Source: an uncultured Rhodocyclaceae bacterium
GTDB lineage: Bacteria; Pseudomonadota; Gammaproteobacteria; Burkholderiales; Rhodocyclaceae
NCBI GenBank assembly: GCA_937892345.1
Contig: CALAGF010000029.1
Coordinates: forward strand, 1-13,361
Direction of reading: 5' to 3'
Length of the DNA: 13,361 nt
Shown: positions 6,773 through 13,343 of the stretch, in pieces
Layout: each line of letters begins with the position of its first letter
Position numbering within the stretch: position 1 is the first letter of the stretch
The notes under the pieces: model-generated
Seen by the model: only the letters and a program-made list of their open reading frames with translations
Databases searched by the model: none
Told to the model about the DNA's origin: nothing
Translations under genes and position numbers: made by a program

Positions 6773-7186
6773 ATGCCAAGCCAATTCACCGAAGATCCGT
6801 CGACACTCAGTCCGGTCAGAAAGATTGTGAAGGCGGCTATTGATCGTGCGAAGGGCTTGGAGCATACGCCGCCCAAACCGGCCCCGGGCAGTCAAAGCAA
6901 GCCGGCCCCCAATCCTCTTGAGCGAAGTCTGTACTACCGGCTGCGTCTTGATGCCTTGGCTGTGACGGCACAGATTGCACACAAGCCCAATGGCGAGCCT
7001 CTCAGTACCGATATGTACGCCAAGCGTCTCGTCTGGGTAGAAGCTCGCTTGATTGAATCCCTGTTGTGCGACCCGGAGATTTCACAGGCGCAGAAAAGTC
7101 TGCTCGTGGAGTACCACAACGACAACATCCGTAATCGGCTGGACGAACGCCGCCACGCAAGGAACCGTAAGGCTCAGCAGGGCTAG
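6773..7186 (+). CDS. Hypothetical protein, 137 aa
   Basis: I do not recognise this protein. It has a disordered Pro/Lys-rich N-terminal part (residues about 30-48), then a predicted helical region (50-125) and a very basic tail (RNRLDERRHARNRKAQQ). The charge pattern would suit a nucleic-acid-associated accessory protein, but that is speculation. No good Shine-Dalgarno precedes the ATG. The gene lies just right of the IS21 element and converges on the methyltransferase gene with a 13-nt gap. Its original promoter may have been displaced by the insertion, so it could now rely on outward transcription from the IS. Confidence 0.72.
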   Translation: MPSQFTEDPSTLSPVRKIVKAAIDRAKGLEHTPPKPAPGSQSKPAPNPLERSLYYRLRLDALAVTAQIAHKPNGEPLSTDMYAKRLVWVEARLIESLLCDPEISQAQKSLLVEYHNDNIRNRLDERRHARNRKAQQG

Positions 7187-7199
7187 GCGGCGATCGGAC

Positions 7200-8948
7200 T
7201 CAAGCGGCGAGCAGTTCCAGTTGCAGGCAGGCGCTTTCAGCAGAATTGGCCAGTAGCGCGTCCGTGGGGATGCCAGCTTTGGCAAATACTCGCTCAACCG
7301 CCAAGTCGAGTGTTTCAAAGGCGCGTTCCTTCTCCTGAGTGCTACCGTAAAACGCTCTGCGCAGCGGATCGTCCCAGCGCGAGGCTTGCGTTTTGACCAG
7401 TTCTTCCCGCACCGCCTTGTCGAGCCCGTCCGCCGCTGCGTAGTGATGCCAGAACTGGTCACTGGCCATGGTGTCGCTGGCGGGCAGCCACTGGCGGAAA
7501 GTGCCCACTGTACGGTTCAGGCGATCGATCAGATCCTTGCGCAGCGGGAACAGGTGGATGGTCCCCGCGTGCGGGTAAAACCGCGCGGAAAAATAGCTCG
7601 AATCCACCCGCTGGCCATGAAACAGCGCGTCAAATTGTTCTGTGAACAGGCGAGCCAGCCCGTAGGGCGCTTCAGCAGCCCCATCGAGGGTGGCAAAACA
7701 TTTGTCGAAGTCTTCAAGGAAGCGAATGGTTCGCCAGTCAGCGCCGTGACGGCAAGATGCAACACTGTGGCCAGGCACGATAAAGCGCGTGGTTTTGAGT
7801 TTCATGCCGGCGCTTCGGTGCCGGGCGTTAGATTTCCACCCTCTATACAGGCTCACGTTGGCGCTGTGGTGCCGGCTGAAGGTGTCAAAGCAGTCCGCCA
7901 GCATCTCATTCATCATCTGGCCCTGTTGGGCACACAAGCCCTGGATGAAGCCATAAATGTTGGCTACGGAGAATTCGAGGGACTTGACGTCCTCGAACCC
8001 GGCCTCGAGGCGGCGCTGTGCAGATTGTGAAAGCCGGCTGCTGATATTCGTGCTGCGCAGCAGACTCGCCCACGCGCGATCTTTCAGTTCCTTGTAGGCC
8101 TCATAAATGGCGCTTTGCAGTTCACCAATGCTTTGCCCGCTGGAGATGGGGTTCGCACGATGTGTTTTGTCATCACCATTGCGCACGGCGAGGGTATCAC
8201 CGAGCAGACGGGCGTAGTAGCTTGCCCGGTAGTCGTGAACTTTGGCTTCACGCATGGCCTGCACCGCAGCGCGGAAGGCGATCACGGTGTTTTCGATATG
8301 GGAGCTGGGCAAGACAAGTGCCGAAGGTGCGCTGACATCGCCCATGAGGCCGGCGCCGGTTTCTGCATCCTTGCGTAGATCGCCGATCAGATTGCCCACC
8401 ATGTCGCCAATGTTGGCGCTCTTCTTCAGATGGACCAACGCAACATCAACCGAGGTTTTGCGTTCGGCCTCTTCGACCATGAAGGCGCCGGTGACAATTT
8501 CGTAGCTGCCGTGCGTATTGATCAGATCAAGCAGCGCCTTACGCTCCCTGGTGTGGGGATTACGCAGGCTGTCGGCATTGATGATGGCGCCGATGTCGCC
8601 TTCGAGCAGGATGTTCCAGGCATGCAGAACGTGCTGCACTCCGACCCGGAACGGCGGGTTGAGCACTATTGCAGAGTAGCAAGAGGCGTCTTTGAAAGAC
8701 AGAAAATCGAAACCGACGACCTTGAAACCGGCTTTACGCAGGGTGTCGTGATGCTGAATGTCGATTTCGATGCAATCAATGGCGCAACGGGAATAACGCT
8801 CGCGATAGCGCTCAGGCAGTCCTGCCAGCAGCGCCCCGTCGCCGGCAGATGGCTCAAGAATGCGATGGAAGTTCTTGCAGTCGAGTTTTGCGAACAGGCG
8901 CTCTGCGAGTGCCTTGGGGGTGGGGTACCACTGGAGAAGATCGGCCAT
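7200..8948 (-). CDS. N6-adenine methyltransferase-like protein with DUF4942 C-terminus
   Basis: The 582-aa protein starts with a Rossmann-fold SAM-dependent methyltransferase domain. It has a YPTP start (8-11), SAM-binding motif LEPSAGDGAL (31-40), an acidic residue after strand 2 (CIEIDI, 59-64) and the catalytic-type NPPF (97-100), which marks enzymes acting on exocyclic amino groups such as N6-adenine. The C-terminal part (about 340-560) resembles DUF4942, with an FSARFYPHAGTIHLFPLRKD stretch (around 470-489) and a long helical linker before it. Such fusions are frequent on plasmids and integrative elements. No restriction endonuclease is next to it, so an orphan, protective or regulatory methylase is more likely than a restriction pair. 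Recognition sequence is unknown. A 7-bp inverted repeat lies in its leader. Confidence 0.88.
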   Translation of the reverse strand: MADLLQWYPTPKALAERLFAKLDCKNFHRILEPSAGDGALLAGLPERYRERYSRCAIDCIEIDIQHHDTLRKAGFKVVGFDFLSFKDASCYSAIVLNPPFRVGVQHVLHAWNILLEGDIGAIINADSLRNPHTRERKALLDLINTHGSYEIVTGAFMVEEAERKTSVDVALVHLKKSANIGDMVGNLIGDLRKDAETGAGLMGDVSAPSALVLPSSHIENTVIAFRAAVQAMREAKVHDYRASYYARLLGDTLAVRNGDDKTHRANPISSGQSIGELQSAIYEAYKELKDRAWASLLRSTNISSRLSQSAQRRLEAGFEDVKSLEFSVANIYGFIQGLCAQQGQMMNEMLADCFDTFSRHHSANVSLYRGWKSNARHRSAGMKLKTTRFIVPGHSVASCRHGADWRTIRFLEDFDKCFATLDGAAEAPYGLARLFTEQFDALFHGQRVDSSYFSARFYPHAGTIHLFPLRKDLIDRLNRTVGTFRQWLPASDTMASDQFWHHYAAADGLDKAVREELVKTQASRWDDPLRRAFYGSTQEKERAFETLDLAVERVFAKAGIPTDALLANSAESACLQLELLAA

Positions 8949-8957
8949 GATGTGCTC

Positions 8958-8980
8958 GCTGTCTAGGGAATACAGACAGC
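8958..8980 (-). promoter_or_regulatory. Inverted repeat upstream of the methyltransferase gene
   Basis: GCTGTCT (8958-8964) and AGACAGC (8974-8980) form a perfect 7-bp inverted repeat with a 9-nt spacer, 10 nt upstream of the ATG. Within it GTCTAGGGA (8961-8969) recurs exactly at 11240-11248, in the leader of the WGR-like gene. It may be an operator shared by two transcription units, or an RNA leader hairpin next to the weak GAG ribosome binding site. Confidence 0.45.
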
Positions 8981-9023
8981 ATGCCTACCTTGGCCGGGTG
9001 TATCCGGGATAAGTGTGGGTTGG

Positions 9024-9416
9024 CTAGCCCGTGATCTCTTCGCTATGGCGAGTTGCGCGCGGGCCGGGCAGCCAGGCGTTGATCCGTGTCCAGTTGGACT
9101 CGGCATCCGCGCGGACTGTACGGGTCTCATCGAGCACCTGTTGCAGCTCGGAGACGTAGCGCGGCACCGCCGAGAAAAACGCCAGCGACCGCTCAATGGT
9201 GTCCACGATGGCGTTGATCCGGCCCATAGCTGAATCGCTCTGCATCCGGATATCCACGGGCCACTCTTCCAGGCGCACGAATTTGCTCAACGGCTGGGCG
9301 GCTTGATGGATTGCCGTTTTACTTTGCGTGCAAAAAAAGGTCACATAAGCACGATCGGCGTCCAGATGGTCGCCGCAACGATAAAGCACGTCCGTAGAAA
9401 ACAGTGGTGGGTACAT
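9024..9416 (-). CDS. Hypothetical protein, 130 aa
   Basis: I set the start at the ATG at 9416 (MYPPLFSTDV) because it lies 8 nt after the previous stop and has AGGA just upstream. A longer frame to 9467 would overlap the preceding gene by 43 nt. The N-terminal half looks globular and has two cysteines. Residues about 55-105 are predicted largely helical with heptad-like spacing (INAIVDTIERSLAFF...VSELQQVLDE), so a coiled coil or helical bundle is possible. No family is recognised. It sits third in a leftward unit behind the gp3-like protein and may belong to the same plasmid/ICE maintenance functions. Confidence 0.7.
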   Translation of the reverse strand: MYPPLFSTDVLYRCGDHLDADRAYVTFFCTQSKTAIHQAAQPLSKFVRLEEWPVDIRMQSDSAMGRINAIVDTIERSLAFFSAVPRYVSELQQVLDETRTVRADAESNWTRINAWLPGPRATRHSEEITG

Positions 9417-9424
9417 ACAGGGTC

Positions 9425-9700
9425 CTAGTGAGTTGGAGAGAGGGAGGGCAGGGTATCGTCGCGCCAAACGGCGATGGATACCCCGTCAACAACAACATCG
9501 TAACTGAGTGAGGCATTAGCGGGGGCGTGGTACAGCACCTCCAACGGTACGCCCAAGGCTTCACCAACGAGCCGGTCCTGAGTGAATCCGGTGCAAAGCG
9601 CCCGCGACAGGGCATCGCGTGGATCGACGGCCTGCACCGATCCGGTGAGCACAATGGCGCCTTGCTGGATACGCCAGCCCCATGGAGCAGGGGGATTCAT
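9425..9700 (-). CDS. Hypothetical protein, 91 aa
   Basis: The small product starts MNPPAPWGWRIQQG and is likely a compact alpha/beta fold (VVVDGVSIAVW near the C-terminus, residues about 69-79). The ATG overlaps the stop of the gp3-like gene in ATGA (9697-9700), so translation is coupled to it. The next gene begins 8 nt after its stop. No family is recognised and no signal peptide or membrane segment is seen. Coupling and coding-like composition support a real gene. Confidence 0.7.
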   Translation of the reverse strand: MNPPAPWGWRIQQGAIVLTGSVQAVDPRDALSRALCTGFTQDRLVGEALGVPLEVLYHAPANASLSYDVVVDGVSIAVWRDDTLPSLSPTH

Positions 9701-10779
9701 TCGGAAAAGCTCAATGCAGTCTGCGTGCTGTCCGGGTTTTCGCCCTCGCCCTCGCCCTCGGGAGGGGCGTGTTGAGCGGACAGCTTGCGCAAATGCTCGT
9801 CGATGCTTGCGAGGCTACTGAGGACCGGCGTGCCCTCCTGAATCGTACCGCCAGCGGCACGAACAAGATCCTCATCGCTGAGCCATTCGTCGATATCCTC
9901 GGGGCTGTCAGCGAAGTCGCTCAGTTGCATCCCGGCGCGCAGGGTCGCCTCCATCGCGTCAACCTGCAGCCCGGCGTCAGCCATGGTTTTCAGGTACGAC
10001 TGAGCCTCCTTGGCTGCATCCAGGATGCTCATGCCCGGGCGTTGCACAAGATCGGCGAACTGAAAGGCCTCGCGATAGCTTTGCTGGCTTGTCTTGCTGA
10101 CCATGATCAAGAGCATCGGCATGTTGGCCATGCGCTGCCCGGTCAGTGAGCCGAGTTTTTCAAAGCGGGTGGCCAGCGCGGTCAAGCTGTTGTGTGATCC
10201 GGTCCGGAGAATAAAAGTGCCCAGTTCATCCTCCTGGCCTTCAATACGGAAGTAGGCACGAGTCATGTTCTTGCAGTAGAACGTTTTGCCGTATTCGCAG
10301 GTGTCGGACCCCGGGCAGTCGATTGTTTGCACTTCATTGTTGATGACGCGCCGGGCCGTTCGCCCATTGCCCATGCAGTGAGCGCGTCCGGTCTGACGAT
10401 CAAAGCAGCTATGACGGTTCTGCAAGTTCAAAGCTGGGTCGTTGTAGGCGATCCGTACTGGAATGGCTCGCAGCAGTAAGTCGTCGGCACCCTCTGTGAG
10501 TTTTTGGTGCAAGGGATGGCGTTCCCACTCACGGGTGGCCTTCTCCTGCACCAGTGTGGTGATGGTGAAATGATCATCCCTGACGGGGATTGCTTTGACA
10601 TCACTCCCGGATTTGCGCAGGACGGTATGCCCCATGCCAATGCGTCCAATGACGGGCGGCGACAGGGCGACGCCGCGCACGATGTTGATCTGGCGGGTGC
10701 TACTGATCGCCTTGGTCTCCTCTTTTGCCACAGTGGCGGCGGTGGAGGTATCGAGTGGGGTTGCGGTTTGAGTATCCAT
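9697..10779 (-). CDS. Cys-rich gp3-like protein (recombination directionality factor-type fold)
   Basis: The 360-aa protein resembles a family on plasmids and integrative elements often labelled hydrolase or metal-binding protein. Its core is reminiscent of phiC31-gp3-type recombination directionality factors: IGRIGMGHTVLRKSGSDVKA (44-63) followed by DDHFTITT (68-75), a C-GNGRTARR segment (135-144), the cluster CPGSDTCEYGKTFYC (C155, C161, C169) and GTFILRTGSHNSLTALATRF (187-206). C125, C135 and the cluster could bind a metal. The acidic C-terminus includes a Glu-Gly repeat. TGAGG at the end of the previous gene serves as its ribosome binding site, 6 nt before the ATG. No integrase is visible here, so a role in excision is only a family-level guess; replication or transfer are alternatives. 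Confidence 0.62.
   Translation of the reverse strand: MDTQTATPLDTSTAATVAKEETKAISSTRQINIVRGVALSPPVIGRIGMGHTVLRKSGSDVKAIPVRDDHFTITTLVQEKATREWERHPLHQKLTEGADDLLLRAIPVRIAYNDPALNLQNRHSCFDRQTGRAHCMGNGRTARRVINNEVQTIDCPGSDTCEYGKTFYCKNMTRAYFRIEGQEDELGTFILRTGSHNSLTALATRFEKLGSLTGQRMANMPMLLIMVSKTSQQSYREAFQFADLVQRPGMSILDAAKEAQSYLKTMADAGLQVDAMEATLRAGMQLSDFADSPEDIDEWLSDEDLVRAAGGTIQEGTPVLSSLASIDEHLRKLSAQHAPPEGEGEGENPDSTQTALSFSE
9741..9760 (+). repeat. Hexamer microsatellite CGCCCT x3.3
   Basis: Three and a third copies of CGCCCT lie inside the gp3-like gene and encode its Glu-Gly repeat near the C-terminus. Copy-number changes would stay in frame and only alter the length of the acidic tail. Confidence 0.7.
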
Positions 10780-10787
10780 GGTGCGCC

Positions 10788-11206
10788 TCAGAAACGGGGA
10801 AGGAGTTGCTTTCGGCTCTCGTCCGACAGGTCGGACAAGGAGCGCTTTGGGGCTTGTCTGGCGGGCTTGTCGGCTGCTGGTGCGGTCGATGCTTGTGCAG
10901 TCGATGCGTCTGCCTGATTCCGGGAGGATAACGCTGGTCCTGAATCAGCCGGTAACGCGATCTGCCGTGCTGTTTCTTATAGGATGCGTCATCAGCCAAA
11001 CGTTCCGCCTCGCCGAGCGCGACTGGCTGGTCGGTCAGCTCGCCGCCTTGATTCAGACGGCCATGCGGACCATGCTCGGTATAGACGTGGCACAGGCCCG
11101 ATGCAAGCTGTGTGACGGTGATACGGTAATCCTTGTTGGAGGCCCCCTCATTGCAATGGAGATCGATTCGGCGAAGGACATTGCCTTCCATGGTAGGCCT
11201 TGGCAT
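10788..11206 (-). pseudogene. WGR-like domain protein, apparent one-base frameshift
   Basis: The N-terminal 78 residues resemble a WGR-type nucleic-acid-binding domain: RRIDLHCNEGASNKDYRI (12-29), then a strand pair and GPHGRL (46-51). GAGGAG lies 7 nt before this ATG, which supports the start. After about residue 75 the open frame turns into Arg/His/Pro-rich sequence and overruns the next gene by 80 nt. In the -1 frame a coding-like tail appears, ending SLSDLSDESRKQLLPRF and stopping at 10788-10790, 8 nt before the gp3-like ATG. That frame is blocked upstream by TAA at about 10978-10980, so the shift lies in or just after AAGAAA (10973-10979). One added A would restore a protein of about 139 aa. 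A sequencing deletion, a true mutation or recoding cannot be separated here. Confidence 0.68.
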
Positions 11207-11462
11207 TGCAAGCTCCTCAATGTGTGACAGACATCATCAGTCTAGGGAGAGAGGCCTTGGCTATCCGGCTTATTTGAGGCTGCAGCTCATCCGTTTTGGA
11301 CCGCCATAATGCGTCGCGGACCGCTGGCACGATCCACTCGGGACGCTCAAAAATTAGGCAGGGGTGACTTTGCTAGGCGGGTCCGGTAAAGCAAACGGTT
11401 GTCCACAAGTTATGCACAGAAAACACGGGATAACTGTATGGGCTGTTGCGAGGCGTTATGCT
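11207..11462. promoter_or_regulatory. 256-bp gene-free gap with leader region and DnaA-box pair
   Basis: No gene is seen on either strand. The left part is the leader of the WGR-like gene: GAGGAG near the start codon, then GTCTAGGGA (11240-11248), also found upstream of the methyltransferase gene, with an AGAC/GTCT inverted pair (11229-11232 and 11240-11243). The right part carries two DnaA-box-like 9-mers. The promoter of the downstream leftward operon should be here, but I could not identify convincing -10/-35 boxes. Confidence 0.5.
11399..11418 (+). other. Tandem DnaA-box-like sites (possible replication origin element)
   Basis: TTGTCCACA (11399-11407) and TTATGCACA (11410-11418) lie in tandem, 11 bp apart and so on the same helix face. 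The second fits the TTATNCACA consensus fully; the first has one change (G for A at position 3). The arrangement resembles the box pairs in proteobacterial oriC and in DnaA-dependent plasmid origins. There is no strong AT-rich unwinding element or iteron array nearby, so an origin role is tentative; a DnaA-regulated promoter is the alternative. Confidence 0.5.
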
Positions 11463-11891
11463 TTAAGACCAGGGTTTGAGGCAAGGCAGGGTATCGCTCA
11501 CGCGAAACCTGGCTGGCAAGGTGAGAGTGATGGCGCAGGGCGCAACGATGACATCAAAGCGCAGTGTGCCAGTGCCTGACTGGTCGCTGGCCCCCAGCAG
11601 ACGGTCACTTTGAGCGGTCATGATATTGAGGGCAAAAGGGGTGTCGCTATCGTCCTCAAAAAGCAGTTCGTAGGCATCGACGGTGCGGCCACTGGTTGTC
11701 CATTGGCCTCGCGTCACGATGACCTCATGGGCAGTGCGCATCTCGGGCAGAAAATGGACGATTGAATCGGGCAACAAGAGGCGGAAAGCCCCGGCGTTGA
11801 TCGACAGGAAGGCGTAGCCATTGTTCGCTTGTTCCGAGCCGAAGTAATCGGTGTCGATTAGTGACGGGCCATCGTTCTCGATGCGAAACAT
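11463..11891 (-). CDS. Conserved-looking hypothetical protein, 142 aa
   Basis: The start at 11891 (MFRIENDGPSL) has AAGGA about 6 nt upstream and lies 17 nt after the AcrVA2-like stop. A longer open frame to 12281 exists, but its extra 130 residues are a shadow of the AcrVA2-like gene. The product looks like a soluble beta-rich protein. Characteristic stretches are YAFLSINAGAFRLLLPDS (25-42), EMRTAHEVIVTRGQW (50-64) and ELLFEDDSDTPFALNI (75-90). I associate this type of protein with plasmid and ICE loci but know no function. Tight coupling to the AcrVA2-like gene suggests a shared role. Two cysteines are in the last third. Confidence 0.78.
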   Translation of the reverse strand: MFRIENDGPSLIDTDYFGSEQANNGYAFLSINAGAFRLLLPDSIVHFLPEMRTAHEVIVTRGQWTTSGRTVDAYELLFEDDSDTPFALNIMTAQSDRLLGASDQSGTGTLRFDVIVAPCAITLTLPARFRVSDTLPCLKPWS

Positions 11892-11908
11892 GCAAATCCT
11901 TGGGTGTA

Positions 11909-12946
11909 TTAACGGACAGGGTGGATGGTAGCGGGTAAATCGTCCGGGGTGTCCATGCTCACCGGAATGGGCGGCAACCACTTGAGGGCGAAAGGTCGCG
12001 CAACAGTGGGAATTGCGACTCCCTGACTGTCTTTGATTGGCCCCGAGCGGAAGCCGTGCCAGTGCGCGCGGCGAATGTGCGGCCGGGGAGCGGCATGCCC
12101 GCCCTGGCCATTGCCGGTGGCACTGGATGCGCGGGCGCGTCGAAGTGCTGCGCCAATACGGACACCCATGTCCCAGACTCGCGCTTGCGCTGGGGCAAAC
12201 AGTTTCGGGCCGCGCTTTGTTTTGACGGGGCGGGGAAGGCTGGGCCGCTGGCCATCGGGATATTCGGCGTTTTCGGCGCAAAGGTAGAGCAGAAGGGACA
12301 AAAACGGGGCAATGGCGACGGACAACTCAGCGATGTGCGATGTGCCGGGTAGTGCCACTTGACTACCGCCACCCGCCGCCTCGATGTTTTTGCGAGCGCT
12401 CTCACTCATCTGGGTGAGCGCGTGGCGAATGGCCCAAGGTCCAATAGGGACCGGCATGGATGCGAGTTGGTCGTCGCAGTCGATCAGCAGCCTCAGTTCG
12501 TCCTTGTGGGTGTTGACGTCGTGTTCAAGGAAGGCGAAAAACCCGTGGGCCGGGTTCCCGAGGTAAGTAAGCCCCGGCGTTTCGACGTAGACCGACCATT
12601 CAGGGAGCCGATAGAGGATGGATTGGGGTAAGTCGCCATCGAGCGGCGTGTCCACCAGCGCGGCAAGCAAGTCCGGGTCAAAGCGATAGATGCCTTGGGT
12701 ATAGCGCCACGCGCCGAGGGCGGCTAATTCGCTGACGCGGCCGAGTTGTTGCAGGGGATTGGCCTGAGTGCCGCAGGCCTCCGCAATGGACAGCCAGCCA
12801 GCAATGGGCAGAAAGCAAAAGGACGGCCACTCAGGGAGTCCATCGCGGCCCATGTCGGCGCGAAACAGATCGGCGTTTTTCCAGGCATCTGGAAAAGCCT
12901 TCGTGATTTGGTCAAGGAGCAGCCGGGGGCGGGGTAAGGGGTTCAT
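11909..12946 (-). CDS. AcrVA2-family anti-CRISPR-like protein
   Basis: The 345-aa protein carries motifs I associate with the AcrVA2 family: WRYTQGIYRFD (80-90), GDLP..LYRLPEWSVYVETPG (104-125), GFFAFLEHD (135-143), ELRLLID (150-156), LLLYLCAENAE (218-228), VRIGAALR (262-269) and RPHIRRAHWHGF (288-299). AcrVA2 of Moraxella, slightly shorter, blocks Cas12a production by recognising its nascent N-terminus and triggering destruction of the mRNA. Relatives are widespread on mobile elements whose hosts lack Cas12a, so their true target is often unknown. The ATG overlaps the ThiF stop in ATGA (12943-12946) and has only a weak GGCGG upstream, so it is probably translated by coupling. No CRISPR array or cas gene is in the window. 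Family call is from memory of the motifs. Confidence 0.72.
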   Translation of the reverse strand: MNPLPRPRLLLDQITKAFPDAWKNADLFRADMGRDGLPEWPSFCFLPIAGWLSIAEACGTQANPLQQLGRVSELAALGAWRYTQGIYRFDPDLLAALVDTPLDGDLPQSILYRLPEWSVYVETPGLTYLGNPAHGFFAFLEHDVNTHKDELRLLIDCDDQLASMPVPIGPWAIRHALTQMSESARKNIEAAGGGSQVALPGTSHIAELSVAIAPFLSLLLYLCAENAEYPDGQRPSLPRPVKTKRGPKLFAPAQARVWDMGVRIGAALRRARASSATGNGQGGHAAPRPHIRRAHWHGFRSGPIKDSQGVAIPTVARPFALKWLPPIPVSMDTPDDLPATIHPVR

Positions 12947-13343
12947 GCCGCCATTTTAACCGGGGTATCTGGAATGGGCAGGGGCGAGACACGGCCTTGT
13001 GCCAGATTGAAAAAGGCACCGCGATAGCTCACTTTGCCGTGGCGCAGGGCTTCCGAGAGCCAGCCAAACACGATCATGGCGGCCATGCCGTTGGTCGCAA
13101 GTCCTTGGCGCATGATCGATTCACGGGCCGAACAGGATGGGGTGTTGTCGTCCTCGCCGGTCACGATTTCCGGAAACTCGTCGCTGACAAGCGGCAGCAC
13201 CAAGCCGCCCCGATGATTGCCGTACTGACCCACCACCACCTGCCCGGAGATACTTTCGTTACCGGCGTCGATCCAGTAACCGGCATGGTGCAAATTGCCT
13301 GCAACCTCGGCAAGATCACGCCGCCCCTGTTTGGAGTCGACAG
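12943..13343 (-). CDS. ThiF-family protein, PRTRC-type, N-terminus missing
   Basis: The frame is open from the adapter to a TGA at 12943-12945, giving 133 codons of the C-terminal part. It begins VDSKQGRRDLAEVA, which matches the segment following the nucleotide-binding site in ThiF/E1-like enzymes. It continues with YWIDAGN...GQVVVGQYG, a TPSCSARESIMRQGLATN block and SYRGAFFNLAQGRVSPLPI. This pattern fits the ThiF-related protein of PRTRC (ParB-related, ThiF-related cassette) loci on plasmids and islands. The ATP-binding glycine motif would lie upstream, beyond the contig. A TTG at 13293 could be mistaken for a start but the reading frame clearly continues upstream. It is coupled to the AcrVA2-like gene by an ATGA overlap. 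Confidence 0.8.

Noticed and set aside
7386..8030. 214-aa plus-strand open frame opposite the methyltransferase
   Set aside because: Shadow of the DUF4942 coding region, without a domain or start signal.
9417..9467. 17-residue upstream extension of the 130-aa gene
   Set aside because: It overlaps the preceding gene and lacks a ribosome binding site, whereas 9416 has AGGA and fits the gene spacing.
10700..10787. C-terminal extension of the WGR-like frame over the gp3-like gene
   Set aside because: Composition is non-coding; the -1 frame gives a natural tail and stop right before the next gene.
11892..12281. 130-residue N-terminal extension of the 142-aa gene
   Set aside because: It overlaps the AcrVA2-like gene in another frame, is Arg/His/Pro-rich, and a good ribosome binding site exists at the shorter start.
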